Shown: piece by piece, positions 27,774 to 35,500 of the stretch
Position numbering within the stretch: the first letter of the stretch is position 1
Layout of the letters: the number at the start of each line of letters is the position of its first letter
Origin: Pseudomonas asuensis
Lineage (GTDB): Bacteria; Pseudomonadota; Gammaproteobacteria; Pseudomonadales; Pseudomonadaceae
Assembly (NCBI RefSeq): GCF_014646755.1
Contig: NZ_BMNW01000013.1
Span: 1-64,000, forward strand
Reading direction: 5' to 3'
Length of the DNA: 64,000 bases
Program-made: the position numbers and the translations under genes
The notes under the pieces: generated by a model
What the model saw: only the letters and a program-made list of their open reading frames with translations
What the model was told of the DNA's origin: nothing
Databases searched by the model: none

Positions 27774-27836
27774 GCATAACAATTGGTTCAATCGTTCGCT
27801 TCGCTCACTGCGCGGGCTAAAGCCCATCTCTTAGGC
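27774..27836 (+). repeat. attC8, terminal site with mutated core (CTTAGGC)
   Basis: GCATAAC at the left end, body TTCGCTTCGCTCACTG and GGGCTAAAGCCC as in attC1-3, but shortened to 63 bp and ending CTTAGGC, so the exchange G is lost. It is the last site; beyond it no further attC is seen. Confidence 0.8.
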
Positions 27837-27955
27837 TATTCAGATTTGAATAAAGTTAGCATCTAACCGCTAACGCTGAGCAAAAGCATAGGCTTTTGTA
27901 CTGTCTCAACCACACAACAATTCCCTGTCATGAATGGCCGCTATCTCATACATCG

Positions 27956-28699
27956 TTAAGTCTTTACACAAACAAAAATCGCATTCCCAGAAGCCCCATC
28001 CCAAGGGATGATCTTCTCATAATCATGTTCCAGAACATGAACCTCAAAATACGGCTGCAATAGCGTCTGTAACTCGTCAAAACTTACAGCCACCATAGGG
28101 TGTTCGTCGTGCCATACCTGGCGCTCATGTGCTGTCGTTTTTTCAATGCAAAGTTTCAACGACTGTCGCTCGCCCTCCCCACCATAATTCCAGCACGAAC
28201 TGAAGTTGAATAAACCTTCAGGGTGATTGGCGGTGTGCGATACAAATGAGTTGTTATCGATGGTGTTCTTGTCGACCGCGTTGAAGCAGAAGATGCCATG
28301 ATTGGCCAGTGCACTATATACGCTGGCAATACAGGCCTTCAGCCTTTCAACACTTGCGCTGTAATGAATGGAATACAAAAAGCAGGTAATGAGGTCGACC
28401 GGCTCCTCTATCGTGAAGCCGCACATGTCTTGCAAGGAAAACTGAGCTTCGGGGCAGCGAGTGGATGCTCTATCCAGCATGGGCTGATTGATGTCGAGCC
28501 CCGCACTTTGATAGCCAGCATCAATAAAATGCCGAACATGCGGCCCTGTTCCGCAGGCAAGGTCGAGGTGCCTGTGTCCGCCATTCCCGAATAACTGATG
28601 CAACCGATGAACACAGTGGCTTTGCGCCTGATAGTTGATATCGGCGCACATGAGATCGTAGTAACCCGACAGGTCGGTATAGAGGGCGTTGCCGGGCAT
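27956..28699 (-). CDS. Class I SAM-dependent methyltransferase
   Basis: A protein of 247 residues. The SAM-binding motif I reads HLDLACGTGPHVRHFIDAGY, followed by the acidic loop GLDINQPMLDRA and a motif near LITCFLYSIHY. Substrate unknown; the closest general resemblance is to small-molecule methyltransferases. The start at 28699 is preferred (CAGGT upstream, MPGNALYTDLSGYYDLM is a typical family beginning); an open frame continues 46 codons further up without support. It is the first gene right of the integron. Confidence 0.82.
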   Translation of the reverse strand: MPGNALYTDLSGYYDLMCADINYQAQSHCVHRLHQLFGNGGHRHLDLACGTGPHVRHFIDAGYQSAGLDINQPMLDRASTRCPEAQFSLQDMCGFTIEEPVDLITCFLYSIHYSASVERLKACIASVYSALANHGIFCFNAVDKNTIDNNSFVSHTANHPEGLFNFSSCWNYGGEGERQSLKLCIEKTTAHERQVWHDEHPMVAVSFDELQTLLQPYFEVHVLEHDYEKIIPWDGASGNAIFVCVKT

Positions 28700-29044
28700 G
28701 ATGACCTGATTTGAGTACAGCGTTGAGGGGCGCGCATCATATCCGAAGCGGGTCATCGTAAGAATGGGCGCTGTGGAAGTAAATCCGGCCTTTAGGGGCC
28801 TATCGTGCGGGATGGCCATTCTGACCCGTATCGCCACGGACGCTCAAAACCGTACGCTAGATGCCTTGCTGGCTGAACGTTTAAAAATCTGTCATCCATA
28901 CCCTATACCGTAAACCTACTAAGCAGCGCGCCTCCAGGTCGTGTTCATGGCAAGAGGCATCGAAGCCCTCTCCTTCACTCAGGCTTTATATCGCCCAGGA
29001 AACGCTCCGCCTCAATAGGAGAGCCAAGATGACAAGGAGCGCTG

Positions 29045-29455
29045 ATGCCCCCTTCGAAAGATCAGCTTGTTCTTGACCTTGCCAAGGCCCGTACCGGCCT
29101 GATTCATACCTATGTGATGCATGTTGTGTGGTTTGTGGTTATGTGTGTGTTCTTCACGTTGCAGTGGGAAAAGCACGATATGCAGGCGTCAGTTCTGCTT
29201 ACACTTGTCACGCTTCCACCTGTGTTGCTCTACACCGTGCGCGTTCACAAGCTCTGCCGTAGCCTTGATCCCAAGGCGCGTACGGTCGGGCTGATGACCG
29301 CATTGATCACGACGTTTGTGCTGAGCCCTTTTGAGTCAGGATTGACTCTTCCAGCCAAGAACCTGATAGCTGCAAACAAGATTCTCAAGCCTCATCAGCA
29401 GGTGACAGCTCTGGCTCCTATGGCCAAAGCAGCCAAACAGCTGGGTCAAGCCTGA
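29045..29455 (+). CDS. Small membrane protein of unknown function (136 aa)
   Basis: Three hydrophobic segments (THYVMHVVWFVVMCVFFT-like at about 25-42, ASVLLTLVTLPPVLLYTV, and VGLMTALITTFVLSPF) and a basic C-terminal tail. AAGGAG lies 7 bases before the ATG. No family recognised. Confidence 0.7.
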   Translation: MPPSKDQLVLDLAKARTGLIHTYVMHVVWFVVMCVFFTLQWEKHDMQASVLLTLVTLPPVLLYTVRVHKLCRSLDPKARTVGLMTALITTFVLSPFESGLTLPAKNLIAANKILKPHQQVTALAPMAKAAKQLGQA

Positions 29456-29512
29456 ACTGCTTACTGTTACCAGATACCATGCCTTGCTCTTACCCGATAA
29501 AAGCGATGACTC

Positions 29513-29983
29513 ATGATCTCTGTCGATATTGACGGCTACCGCTTCCAAGTACGCGCAGCGGCTGTGCTGGAGCACGATGGCTATATTCTGCTACACCGAG
29601 CCGAGAGCGACTCATTCTGGACCTTACCTGGAGGGCGGGTTGAGCCAGGCGAAAACGCCCAAGCCACACTTGTTCGCGAAATGATGGAGGAGCTTGATGA
29701 GCCTGTCGTCTGTGGTGAGCTACTTTATTTGGTTGAAAATTTCTTTGATGACCTAAACCAGCCAAATCATGAAATCGGCTTGTACTTCCGGGCACAGCCT
29801 CATAGCCACTCTGCCCTTCTTGATACATCACGTAGCCATAACAGCATTGAGGCTGGAGCTCGGCTGGAGTTTCGATGGTTTCCCAGGGCAGCCCTTCATG
29901 ATTTAGATCTGCGCCCTGCCTTTTTGCGTGAATCGCTTTCCTTACCGACGCTTAACTTTAAGCATGTTGTGCAGCGAGGATAA
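29513..29983 (+). CDS. Nudix hydrolase
   Basis: A protein of 156 residues. The Nudix box is complete: GGRVEPGENAQATLVREMMEEL (G-x5-E-x7-REuxEExGu type). The last positions read EELDE instead of the usual EExG. Expected reaction: Mg-dependent hydrolysis of a nucleoside-diphosphate-linked compound; substrate not predictable. It stands alone, 57 bp after the membrane protein gene. Confidence 0.88.
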   Translation: MISVDIDGYRFQVRAAAVLEHDGYILLHRAESDSFWTLPGGRVEPGENAQATLVREMMEELDEPVVCGELLYLVENFFDDLNQPNHEIGLYFRAQPHSHSALLDTSRSHNSIEAGARLEFRWFPRAALHDLDLRPAFLRESLSLPTLNFKHVVQRG

Positions 29984-30186
29984 AACCTGCACGACATACC
30001 TTTTTTGCCTGAGTAATTTGCAAGGCTGGTCTTGTACTCACTTGGCTCGCCTGGCAAACCATGCGCCCATTTCACTACCGACCTTAGTAGCCTTATGGTC
30101 TCGCGCCGCTTCGATTGCGTCTATAGTGGAAGGGCCGCACGCTGCGGCATCACCTAGAGCAAACAACTCGAATAAGGAATTGCTGA

Positions 30187-31611
30187 GTGAGCATGTTTAG
30201 TCGTCGTCATGTCTTGACGTCCATGGCAGGAGGGGCTGCTGGCCTCGCGCTGATCAATCTTCAAGGGTGTTCATTGTTTGGGTCAGGAGGGTCTAGCCAG
30301 AACAATGACTGGGCCATGGCCGATGCGATCCGCCGCAAGACCACCATCCCCCGCTTTCCAAAGGTAGACTTTGATATCCGCCGTTATGGCGCGGTAGGTG
30401 ATGGTCGAACCGATAACTCCAAGGCCTTTGCAGCGGCAATAGAAGCCTGTTCCGCTGCCGGTGGTGGCCGGGTTCTGGTGACTGCGGGCGATTATCTGAC
30501 CGGGCCTATTCACCTCAAGTCCAACATCAACCTGCATATTGAGGAAGGCGCGAAGATTCGCTTCATCACCGATCCCAAGGCTTATTTGCCTGCGGTGTTC
30601 ACCCGCTGGGAAGGCATGGAGCTGATGGGTTACTCCCCTCTGATCTACGCATACCGTCAGAAGAACATTGCCATTACCGGTAAAGGTGAGCTGGACGGCC
30701 AAGCCGACCGTACTACATGGTGGCCCTGGAAAGGCAACAAGGAATGGGGTGTTGAGGGCTATCCTTCCCAGGATGCTGGCCGTAACGCACTTATGAGAGA
30801 TGTGGAAGCTGGCGTACCGCCTGAGCAGCGAATGTATGCCGAGGGGTATTACTTCCGCCCACCCTTCGTGCAGCCTTATCTGTGCGAGAACGTGCTGATT
30901 GAAGATGTGCGTATCGTACGTGCGCCCTTCTGGCTCCTGAATCCTGTACTGTGCGAAAACGTGACCGTCCGTGGCGTACATCTGGAAAGCCTGGGGCCAA
31001 ACTCGGATGGCTGTGACCCTGAGTCCTGCCGCAACGTGGTGATCGAGAACTGCTTCTTCAATACGGGTGATGACTGCATTGCCATCAAGTCCGGCCGCAA
31101 TGCGGATGGACGCCGCATCAACCGGCCTGCCGAGAATATCGTCATTGCTAACTGCAAGATGGAGGCAGGACATGGCGGCGTCGTGATTGGCAGTGAGATC
31201 TCGGGTGGCGCGCGCAACATCTTTGTCGAGCACTGCAGCATGAGCAGCCCTGATCTGGAGCGCGGTATCCGCTTCAAGACCAACTCCATACGCGGCGGAG
31301 TAATCGAGCATATTCGCTACCGGGATATCACCATCGGTGAGGTCCAAAATGCGATCGTTATAGACTTCCACTACGAGGAAGGCGACGCCGGTAAGTTCGA
31401 CCCCACAGTGCGCGATATCGAGATTCGCAATCTTGTCTGCCAGCGTGCCGATCAGGTCTTTCAGGTTCGTGGCTTTGAGCGGGCCCCCATAAAAGACCTG
31501 CGACTGGTGGATGTTCACTTCCAGAAAGCAGATGGCATTGGGGTGCTTGAGCACGTCGAGGGTCTGACTGCACAGAATGTCACCATCAACGGGCAGCCGT
31601 TTACCAGATAG
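30187..31611 (+). CDS. Exported GH28 polygalacturonase-like glycosidase
   Basis: A protein of 474 residues. The N-terminus has a twin-arginine motif (SRRHVLTSMAGG) and a lipobox-like LQGC, so Tat export as a lipoprotein is likely. The right-handed beta-helix carries GH28 catalytic residues: NSDGCDP (about 272), TGDDC (about 293), GHGG (about 328) and RFKTN (about 360). Family members cleave galacturonan or rhamnogalacturonan. GTG at 30187 follows AAGGAA by 8 bases; ATG at 30193 is the alternative start. It is followed by a terminator. Confidence 0.9.
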   Translation: MSMFSRRHVLTSMAGGAAGLALINLQGCSLFGSGGSSQNNDWAMADAIRRKTTIPRFPKVDFDIRRYGAVGDGRTDNSKAFAAAIEACSAAGGGRVLVTAGDYLTGPIHLKSNINLHIEEGAKIRFITDPKAYLPAVFTRWEGMELMGYSPLIYAYRQKNIAITGKGELDGQADRTTWWPWKGNKEWGVEGYPSQDAGRNALMRDVEAGVPPEQRMYAEGYYFRPPFVQPYLCENVLIEDVRIVRAPFWLLNPVLCENVTVRGVHLESLGPNSDGCDPESCRNVVIENCFFNTGDDCIAIKSGRNADGRRINRPAENIVIANCKMEAGHGGVVIGSEISGGARNIFVEHCSMSSPDLERGIRFKTNSIRGGVIEHIRYRDITIGEVQNAIVIDFHYEEGDAGKFDPTVRDIEIRNLVCQRADQVFQVRGFERAPIKDLRLVDVHFQKADGIGVLEHVEGLTAQNVTINGQPFTR

Positions 31612-31623
31612 CGGCATAAGATC

Positions 31624-31652
31624 AGGGCGGGTCGGATAAGTCCCGCCCTTTT
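31624..31652 (+). terminator. Intrinsic terminator of the GH28 gene
   Basis: Stem AGGGCGGG / CCCGCCCT with a 10-base loop and TTTT after it, 13 bp past the stop. Confidence 0.88.
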
Positions 31653-31700
31653 CGTGCATCCCAGGTAAACTAGTCTTCTTTTCTGACGTTTGCCTCCCTC

Positions 31701-32411
31701 ATGACTGACTCCATTCGCCTTTCCAAACGCCTCATTGAACTGCTGGGCTGCTCGCGCCGTGAGGCAGAGCTGTATATCGAGGGGGGGTGGGTTACAGTCG
31801 ATGGCAACGTTGTCGATGAGCCGCAATTCCAGGTTCACTCAGAAACTGTTGCGCTGTTACCTGGTGCCTCCGCTACGCCACTGGAGCCGGTGACGTTTCT
31901 GGTGTATCAACCCGCGGGCAGCATGCCTGACGCTGACAGACACCTGCTTAGCCGTGAAACGCACTGGGCGGAAGACCCAGCGGAACGTCCCGTACTCAAG
32001 GGGCATTTCGCTCGGTTGAAAGCAGGGCTTGCGCTACAGCCCGGCGCCGAGGGGCTGGCCGTTTACAGCCAGGACTGGCGGACGTTGCGCAAACTGACAG
32101 ACGATGCCGCCAAGCTTGAGCAGGAATATGTCGTAGAAGTCAGCGGTGACCTGGCTCAGAATGGACTGGAAAGACTCAAGCGTGGCCATACCCATAAAGG
32201 CCAGACACTTCCTGCCTGCAAGGTCAGCTGGCAGAACGAAACACGCCTGCGCTTCGCCATGAAGAATCCTGCGCCAGGGATCATTCAGCGTCTCTGTGAA
32301 AGCGTTGGGCTAAAGGTAGTAAGCATGAAGCGGCTACGAATAGGCGGCGTTTCGATGGGTAAGTTGCCCCAGGGCCAATGGCGCTACCTCTCCACTCAGG
32401 AACGCTTCTGA
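31701..32411 (+). CDS. RsuA/RluB-family pseudouridine synthase-like protein lacking the catalytic Asp
   Basis: A protein of 236 residues. An N-terminal S4 RNA-binding domain (IRLSKRLIELLGCSRREAELYIEGGWVTVDG) is followed by a pseudouridine-synthase fold with YVVEVSGDL, LRFAMKNPAPGIIQRLCESVGLKV and a C-terminal LRIGGVSMGKLPQGQWR, typical of RsuA/RluB/RluF. In active members the loop is GRLDxxTEGL; here it reads LALQPGAEGLAVYSQD, so the Asp nucleophile is replaced by Gln. It may bind RNA without isomerising it. Confidence 0.85.
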   Translation: MTDSIRLSKRLIELLGCSRREAELYIEGGWVTVDGNVVDEPQFQVHSETVALLPGASATPLEPVTFLVYQPAGSMPDADRHLLSRETHWAEDPAERPVLKGHFARLKAGLALQPGAEGLAVYSQDWRTLRKLTDDAAKLEQEYVVEVSGDLAQNGLERLKRGHTHKGQTLPACKVSWQNETRLRFAMKNPAPGIIQRLCESVGLKVVSMKRLRIGGVSMGKLPQGQWRYLSTQERF

Positions 32412-32458
32412 CAGCCCTTTAATGTATTCTCCTTACGCTTGCTTTCGGGGTCACCTGC

Positions 32459-32920
32459 ATGCTCAATAATGATGTATTACGTAGTGTTCGCTACATGCTA
32501 GACATCAGCGACCAAGAGGTTGCGGATATCTTTCAACTGGCTGGCAGAACTGTTGGTCTCCATGAAATCGCAGCCTTTCTCAAGCGAGACGATGAAGCCG
32601 GGTTCGAGCTCTGTCCTGACGCGCTGATGGCCAGTTTTCTGGATGGTCTGGTTTTCCATCTGCGGGGCAAAGATGACAACCGCCCCGCTCTTCCACTTGA
32701 GCTGCCAGTCACCAATAACCTGGTGATGAAAAAGCTGCGTGTCGCATTTGAGCTGCGGGAAGAAGACATTCTGCAGATATTGCAGTCTGTTAATTTCATC
32801 ATCACCAAGCCAGAACTCAATGCCGTATTTCGCAAGTTTGGACACAGCAACTACCGCACCTGTGGCGACCAGTTATTAAGAAATTTCCTGAAGGGTCTGA
32901 CGTTGCGGCTCAGAGGCTGA
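32459..32920 (+). CDS. YehS-like DUF1456 protein
   Basis: A protein of 153 residues with two related halves, the mark of DUF1456: NNDVLRSVRYMLDISDQEVADIFQLAG in the first and TNNLVMKKLRVAFELREEDILQILQ in the second, each followed by an F-K/R-K loop and an LDGLVFHLRG / LKGLTLRLRG helix. Function not known to me. The stop lies 45 bp before the radical-SAM gene, so the two may be co-transcribed. Confidence 0.88.
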   Translation: MLNNDVLRSVRYMLDISDQEVADIFQLAGRTVGLHEIAAFLKRDDEAGFELCPDALMASFLDGLVFHLRGKDDNRPALPLELPVTNNLVMKKLRVAFELREEDILQILQSVNFIITKPELNAVFRKFGHSNYRTCGDQLLRNFLKGLTLRLRG

Positions 32921-32965
32921 TAAGCCCACAGGACCGTACTCCCCTTACAAACCATTAGTCTATCC

Positions 32966-34006
32966 ATGCGAATTCACGACGTTCAAAACCGCCTTGCCGA
33001 TCTCGGCGCTAAACCCATGCATATCGGACGGGTCAGCCGTGCCTGGCTGAGAGGCCTGCCACTCGACACCGGTACTCGACACCAGCAAACGGAAAACTTC
33101 CTGCCGCTGACCGTTCGTGAAGGCCTACCTGAGCTTGCCCATACACTTGAAGGGCTTGCTCGATTGAAGTCGGAGCACCCTGCTGCCGATGGCTCGGCTC
33201 GCCTGCTGGTAGAGCTGGCCGATGGACAGATGGTGGAAAGCGTACTGTTGCCTCGGGACGGCTTGTGCGTCTCGACACAAGTGGGTTGCGCAGTCGGCTG
33301 CGTATTCTGCATGACGGGTAAGAGCGGCCTACTGCGTCAGGTAGGCAGTGCCGAAATCGTGGCCCAAGTAGCATTGGCACGTCGTTTTCGGCCGGTGAAA
33401 AAAGTGGTTTTCATGGGCATGGGCGAACCGGCCCATAATCTGGATAACGTACTGGAAGCGATTGACCTGCTCGGTACAGATGGCGGTATCGGTCACAAGA
33501 ATCTCGTCTTTTCAACCGTTGGAGACATGCGCGTATTTGAGCGCCTGCCTCAGCAAACCGTACGGCCAGCTCTAGCCCTTTCGCTGCATACCACTCGTGC
33601 CGACCTCAGGCAGCAGCTGCTACCCAAAGCGCCCCGTATAGATCCAGAGGAGCTGGTAGAGCTTGGCGAAGCCTATGCTCGCCAAATTGGCTACCCCATT
33701 CAGTATCAATGGACGCTTCTGGCTGGCATCAATGATAACCAGGACGAACTGGAGGGTATTCTGCGCTTGCTGAAGGGCAAGTATGCCGTCATGAATATGA
33801 TTCCCTATAACAGCCTGGACGACGACGATTACCAGCGCCCAAACGGCGACTGTATCGTTGAAATCGTCCGCTATCTGCACAGTCGCGGTGTATTGACCAA
33901 GGTGCGTAATTCTGCCGGACAGGATATCGAGGGTGGGTGCGGCCAACTTAGGGCGCGCGCCGTACAGCCCCTTGATAGCAAGCGACTTATCAAGCGGGTG
34001 CGCTAA
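32966..34006 (+). CDS. Radical-SAM RNA methyltransferase, RlmN/Cfr family paralog
   Basis: A protein of 346 residues. The [4Fe-4S] motif CAVGCVFC gives C108, C112 and C115; then KKVVFMGMGEPAHNLDNV, a SAM-binding GGIG stretch, and the second catalytic Cys in GGCGQLR (C325). RlmN/Cfr methylate an adenine of 23S rRNA or tRNA through that Cys. The N-terminal RNA-binding part is short (about 100 residues before the cluster), so it is probably a paralog, not RlmN itself. Target unknown; a Cfr-like activity is possible but not shown by the sequence. Confidence 0.85.
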   Translation: MRIHDVQNRLADLGAKPMHIGRVSRAWLRGLPLDTGTRHQQTENFLPLTVREGLPELAHTLEGLARLKSEHPAADGSARLLVELADGQMVESVLLPRDGLCVSTQVGCAVGCVFCMTGKSGLLRQVGSAEIVAQVALARRFRPVKKVVFMGMGEPAHNLDNVLEAIDLLGTDGGIGHKNLVFSTVGDMRVFERLPQQTVRPALALSLHTTRADLRQQLLPKAPRIDPEELVELGEAYARQIGYPIQYQWTLLAGINDNQDELEGILRLLKGKYAVMNMIPYNSLDDDDYQRPNGDCIVEIVRYLHSRGVLTKVRNSAGQDIEGGCGQLRARAVQPLDSKRLIKRVR

Positions 34007-34104
34007 TCCCTGTCCTTGACGGCATTATCGTACCGTTTTACACATGGACCTCCTTTGCCTGAGGCCTGCCTACCTCAGGCAGACCCTCAATAACAAGGAT
34101 GCCC

Positions 34105-34746
34105 ATGAAACTCTGTCATGCCCTTTTTGCGTCCGTGCCGACATGGTTGCCAATTGCAAGCAAGTCGAGCATAAGAAGGTCTATTTGCCTAATGACGACG
34201 AGGCTACCTACTTCGAACTGATCGGTGCAAAGAGGGTACCTATCCTCCAGCTCGAAGATGGTAGCCGCATGGGTGAAAGTCTCGATATTGCTCAAAAGCT
34301 GGATGAGCTTGGTAGCCCAGAGCAGGTCCTCCGCCCTAAAACCGACATTACCGCCACTCTCGAATGCATCGACAGCGCATGCCTCGCCGTATTGCCTGCT
34401 GTTTCTACGCAGCATAGCCATTGGCCTACCAGAATTCGCAACCCAATCGGCGCGCGACTATTTTCGGGTACGCAAGGAAAAGATGATTGAACGCTTATTC
34501 GAGCAGGCTCTTGGAGAAACGCTCCTCCACAAGAAAGCCGTAGAAAAAATGCTTGCAGGGCTAAAGGTTCTGCCCCTACCGGCCGACAACGGTAACACCC
34601 TTAGCTGGGACGATGTACTGATCTATCCGACATTGCGTAACCTGACAATGGTCAAGGGCTTGGTTATTCCGGCCCATGTAAGCCATTACATTCAGGCCAT
34701 AGCAGCACTTACCGGAACGCACACCTATTACGACAGGGCCATATAA
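34105..34746 (+). pseudogene. grxB: grxB-like glutaredoxin 2, two frameshifts
   Basis: The remains match E. coli Grx2 as I recall it. An ATG after AAGGA starts MKL, then the frame must shift by one to read CPFCVRADMV ... VPILQLEDGSRMGESLDIAQKLDELG (thioredoxin fold, active CPFC). After IDSACLAV near 34392 it must shift again to read LPEFATQSARDYFRVRKEKM ... DDVLIYPTLRNLTMVKGL (C-terminal helical domain) and the stop at 34746. No single frame encodes both the CxxC and the C-terminal domain, so it is inactive if the sequence is correct. Confidence 0.82.
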
Positions 34747-34887
34747 GACGGCGGTCGTTCCAGGCAAAGCGCTTCATCAGCCGGCATGATGAGATAGACA
34801 TGTACGCGTCCTGCGCAGGAAGGAAACCTGTTAGCTCATAAGGCCTCTGCCGCCCTTGGCGCTGCAGACGCAAAAAGGATCTGTACG

Positions 34888-35292
34888 ATGCCGGATATCG
34901 ATATCCATCAAGACCCCTTCGTTCAAGGCCTGAAGGAGCGCTTGCCCAGCGACCTGAAAGAGTCATTTACCGAGGAGCAGCTTCAGGCGCTCAAGGTTGC
35001 ATTTGGGGCCCGTCAATGGGGAAAACACGCGGTTGATCTTCGCGCCACGTTCAAGATGTGGCGGTGGCGTTACTATTGCGTATTTCTGGTCGGCCGTAAC
35101 CGCCGTGATCTGTCCCGGCGTCAGCATGAGCTGTCGCAGATGGCTAAAGCTTTTGTGATTGCTGTTTTTCTGCTGTTTAGCCTCGCTGTAGGCTTGGTGG
35201 TCCTGTATCTCATCAAGTCAGCACTGAATATCGACATCTTCCCCAACTTCTCCTTTGGGGTATGGGACTGGTTTAAAAGCCAGTTCAACTAG
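34888..35292 (+). CDS. Conserved membrane protein of unknown function (134 aa)
   Basis: A soluble N-terminal helical region of about 85 residues (EEQLQALKVAFGARQWGKHAVDLRATFKMWRWRYYCVFLVGRN) is followed by a single strong membrane segment (VIAVFLLFSLAVGLVVLYLI) and an aromatic tail. Sequence and position upstream of cysI look familiar from Pseudomonas, but I know no function. Confidence 0.72.
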   Translation: MPDIDIHQDPFVQGLKERLPSDLKESFTEEQLQALKVAFGARQWGKHAVDLRATFKMWRWRYYCVFLVGRNRRDLSRRQHELSQMAKAFVIAVFLLFSLAVGLVVLYLIKSALNIDIFPNFSFGVWDWFKSQFN

Positions 35293-35306
35293 CCCATCGT
35301 TTTTTA

Positions 35307-35349
35307 CAAAGCAGCGCTTATCCCAGTACACGTGAGAGGCGCTGCTTTG
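35307..35349. repeat. Perfect 11-bp inverted repeat upstream of cysI
   Basis: Arms CAAAGCAGCGC (35307-35317) and GCGCTGCTTTG (35339-35349) enclose 21 bp. There is no T-run after the second arm on the + strand, so it is not a standard terminator for the preceding gene. It lies 152 bp before the cysI start and could be a regulatory site or mRNA structure. Confidence 0.5.
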
Positions 35350-35500
35350 CTGTGCCCCCTCGAAAAGCCTCTTATCGCCCAAATCGATTTTTATATAAAA
35401 AAACATCACTTTTAAGCATATACGGGGACTGTTATCGTTGGCACATCTGATAAGAACGCGCAGTCGTGCGCGCACAGCCTTAGCCTGAGCAGGATTTTTA

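Larger units (their letters stand above)
23231..27836. mobile_element. Chromosomal integron: broken intI, attI and about eight gene cassettes
   Basis: A leftward integron integrase gene faces a rightward array of short reading frames, each followed by an attC recombination site of about 63-76 bp that ends in a GTTRRRY core. Five sites (1-4 and 8) share a common body (TAACAA.CGGTTCAAG ... TTCGCT ... GGGCTAAAGCCC ... TTAACC), meaning a related family of attC typical of resident chromosomal arrays. Cassette DNA is visibly more AT-rich than metH. The array ends at attC8 before the methyltransferase gene. The elements show several decay events, described in the individual entries. Confidence 0.93.

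Noticed and set aside
27855-27898. Two short inverted repeats (GTTAGC/GCTAAC and CAAAAGC/GCTTTTG) right of attC8
   Set aside because: GTTAGC and GCTAAC resemble attC ends, but spacing and body do not form an attC, and no U-run follows the second stem on either strand.
30283-31659. Long leftward frame of 458 codons opposite the GH28 gene
   Set aside because: It is the antisense shadow of a clear GH28 gene with signal peptide and catalytic motifs; high-GC codon bias leaves the opposite frame open.
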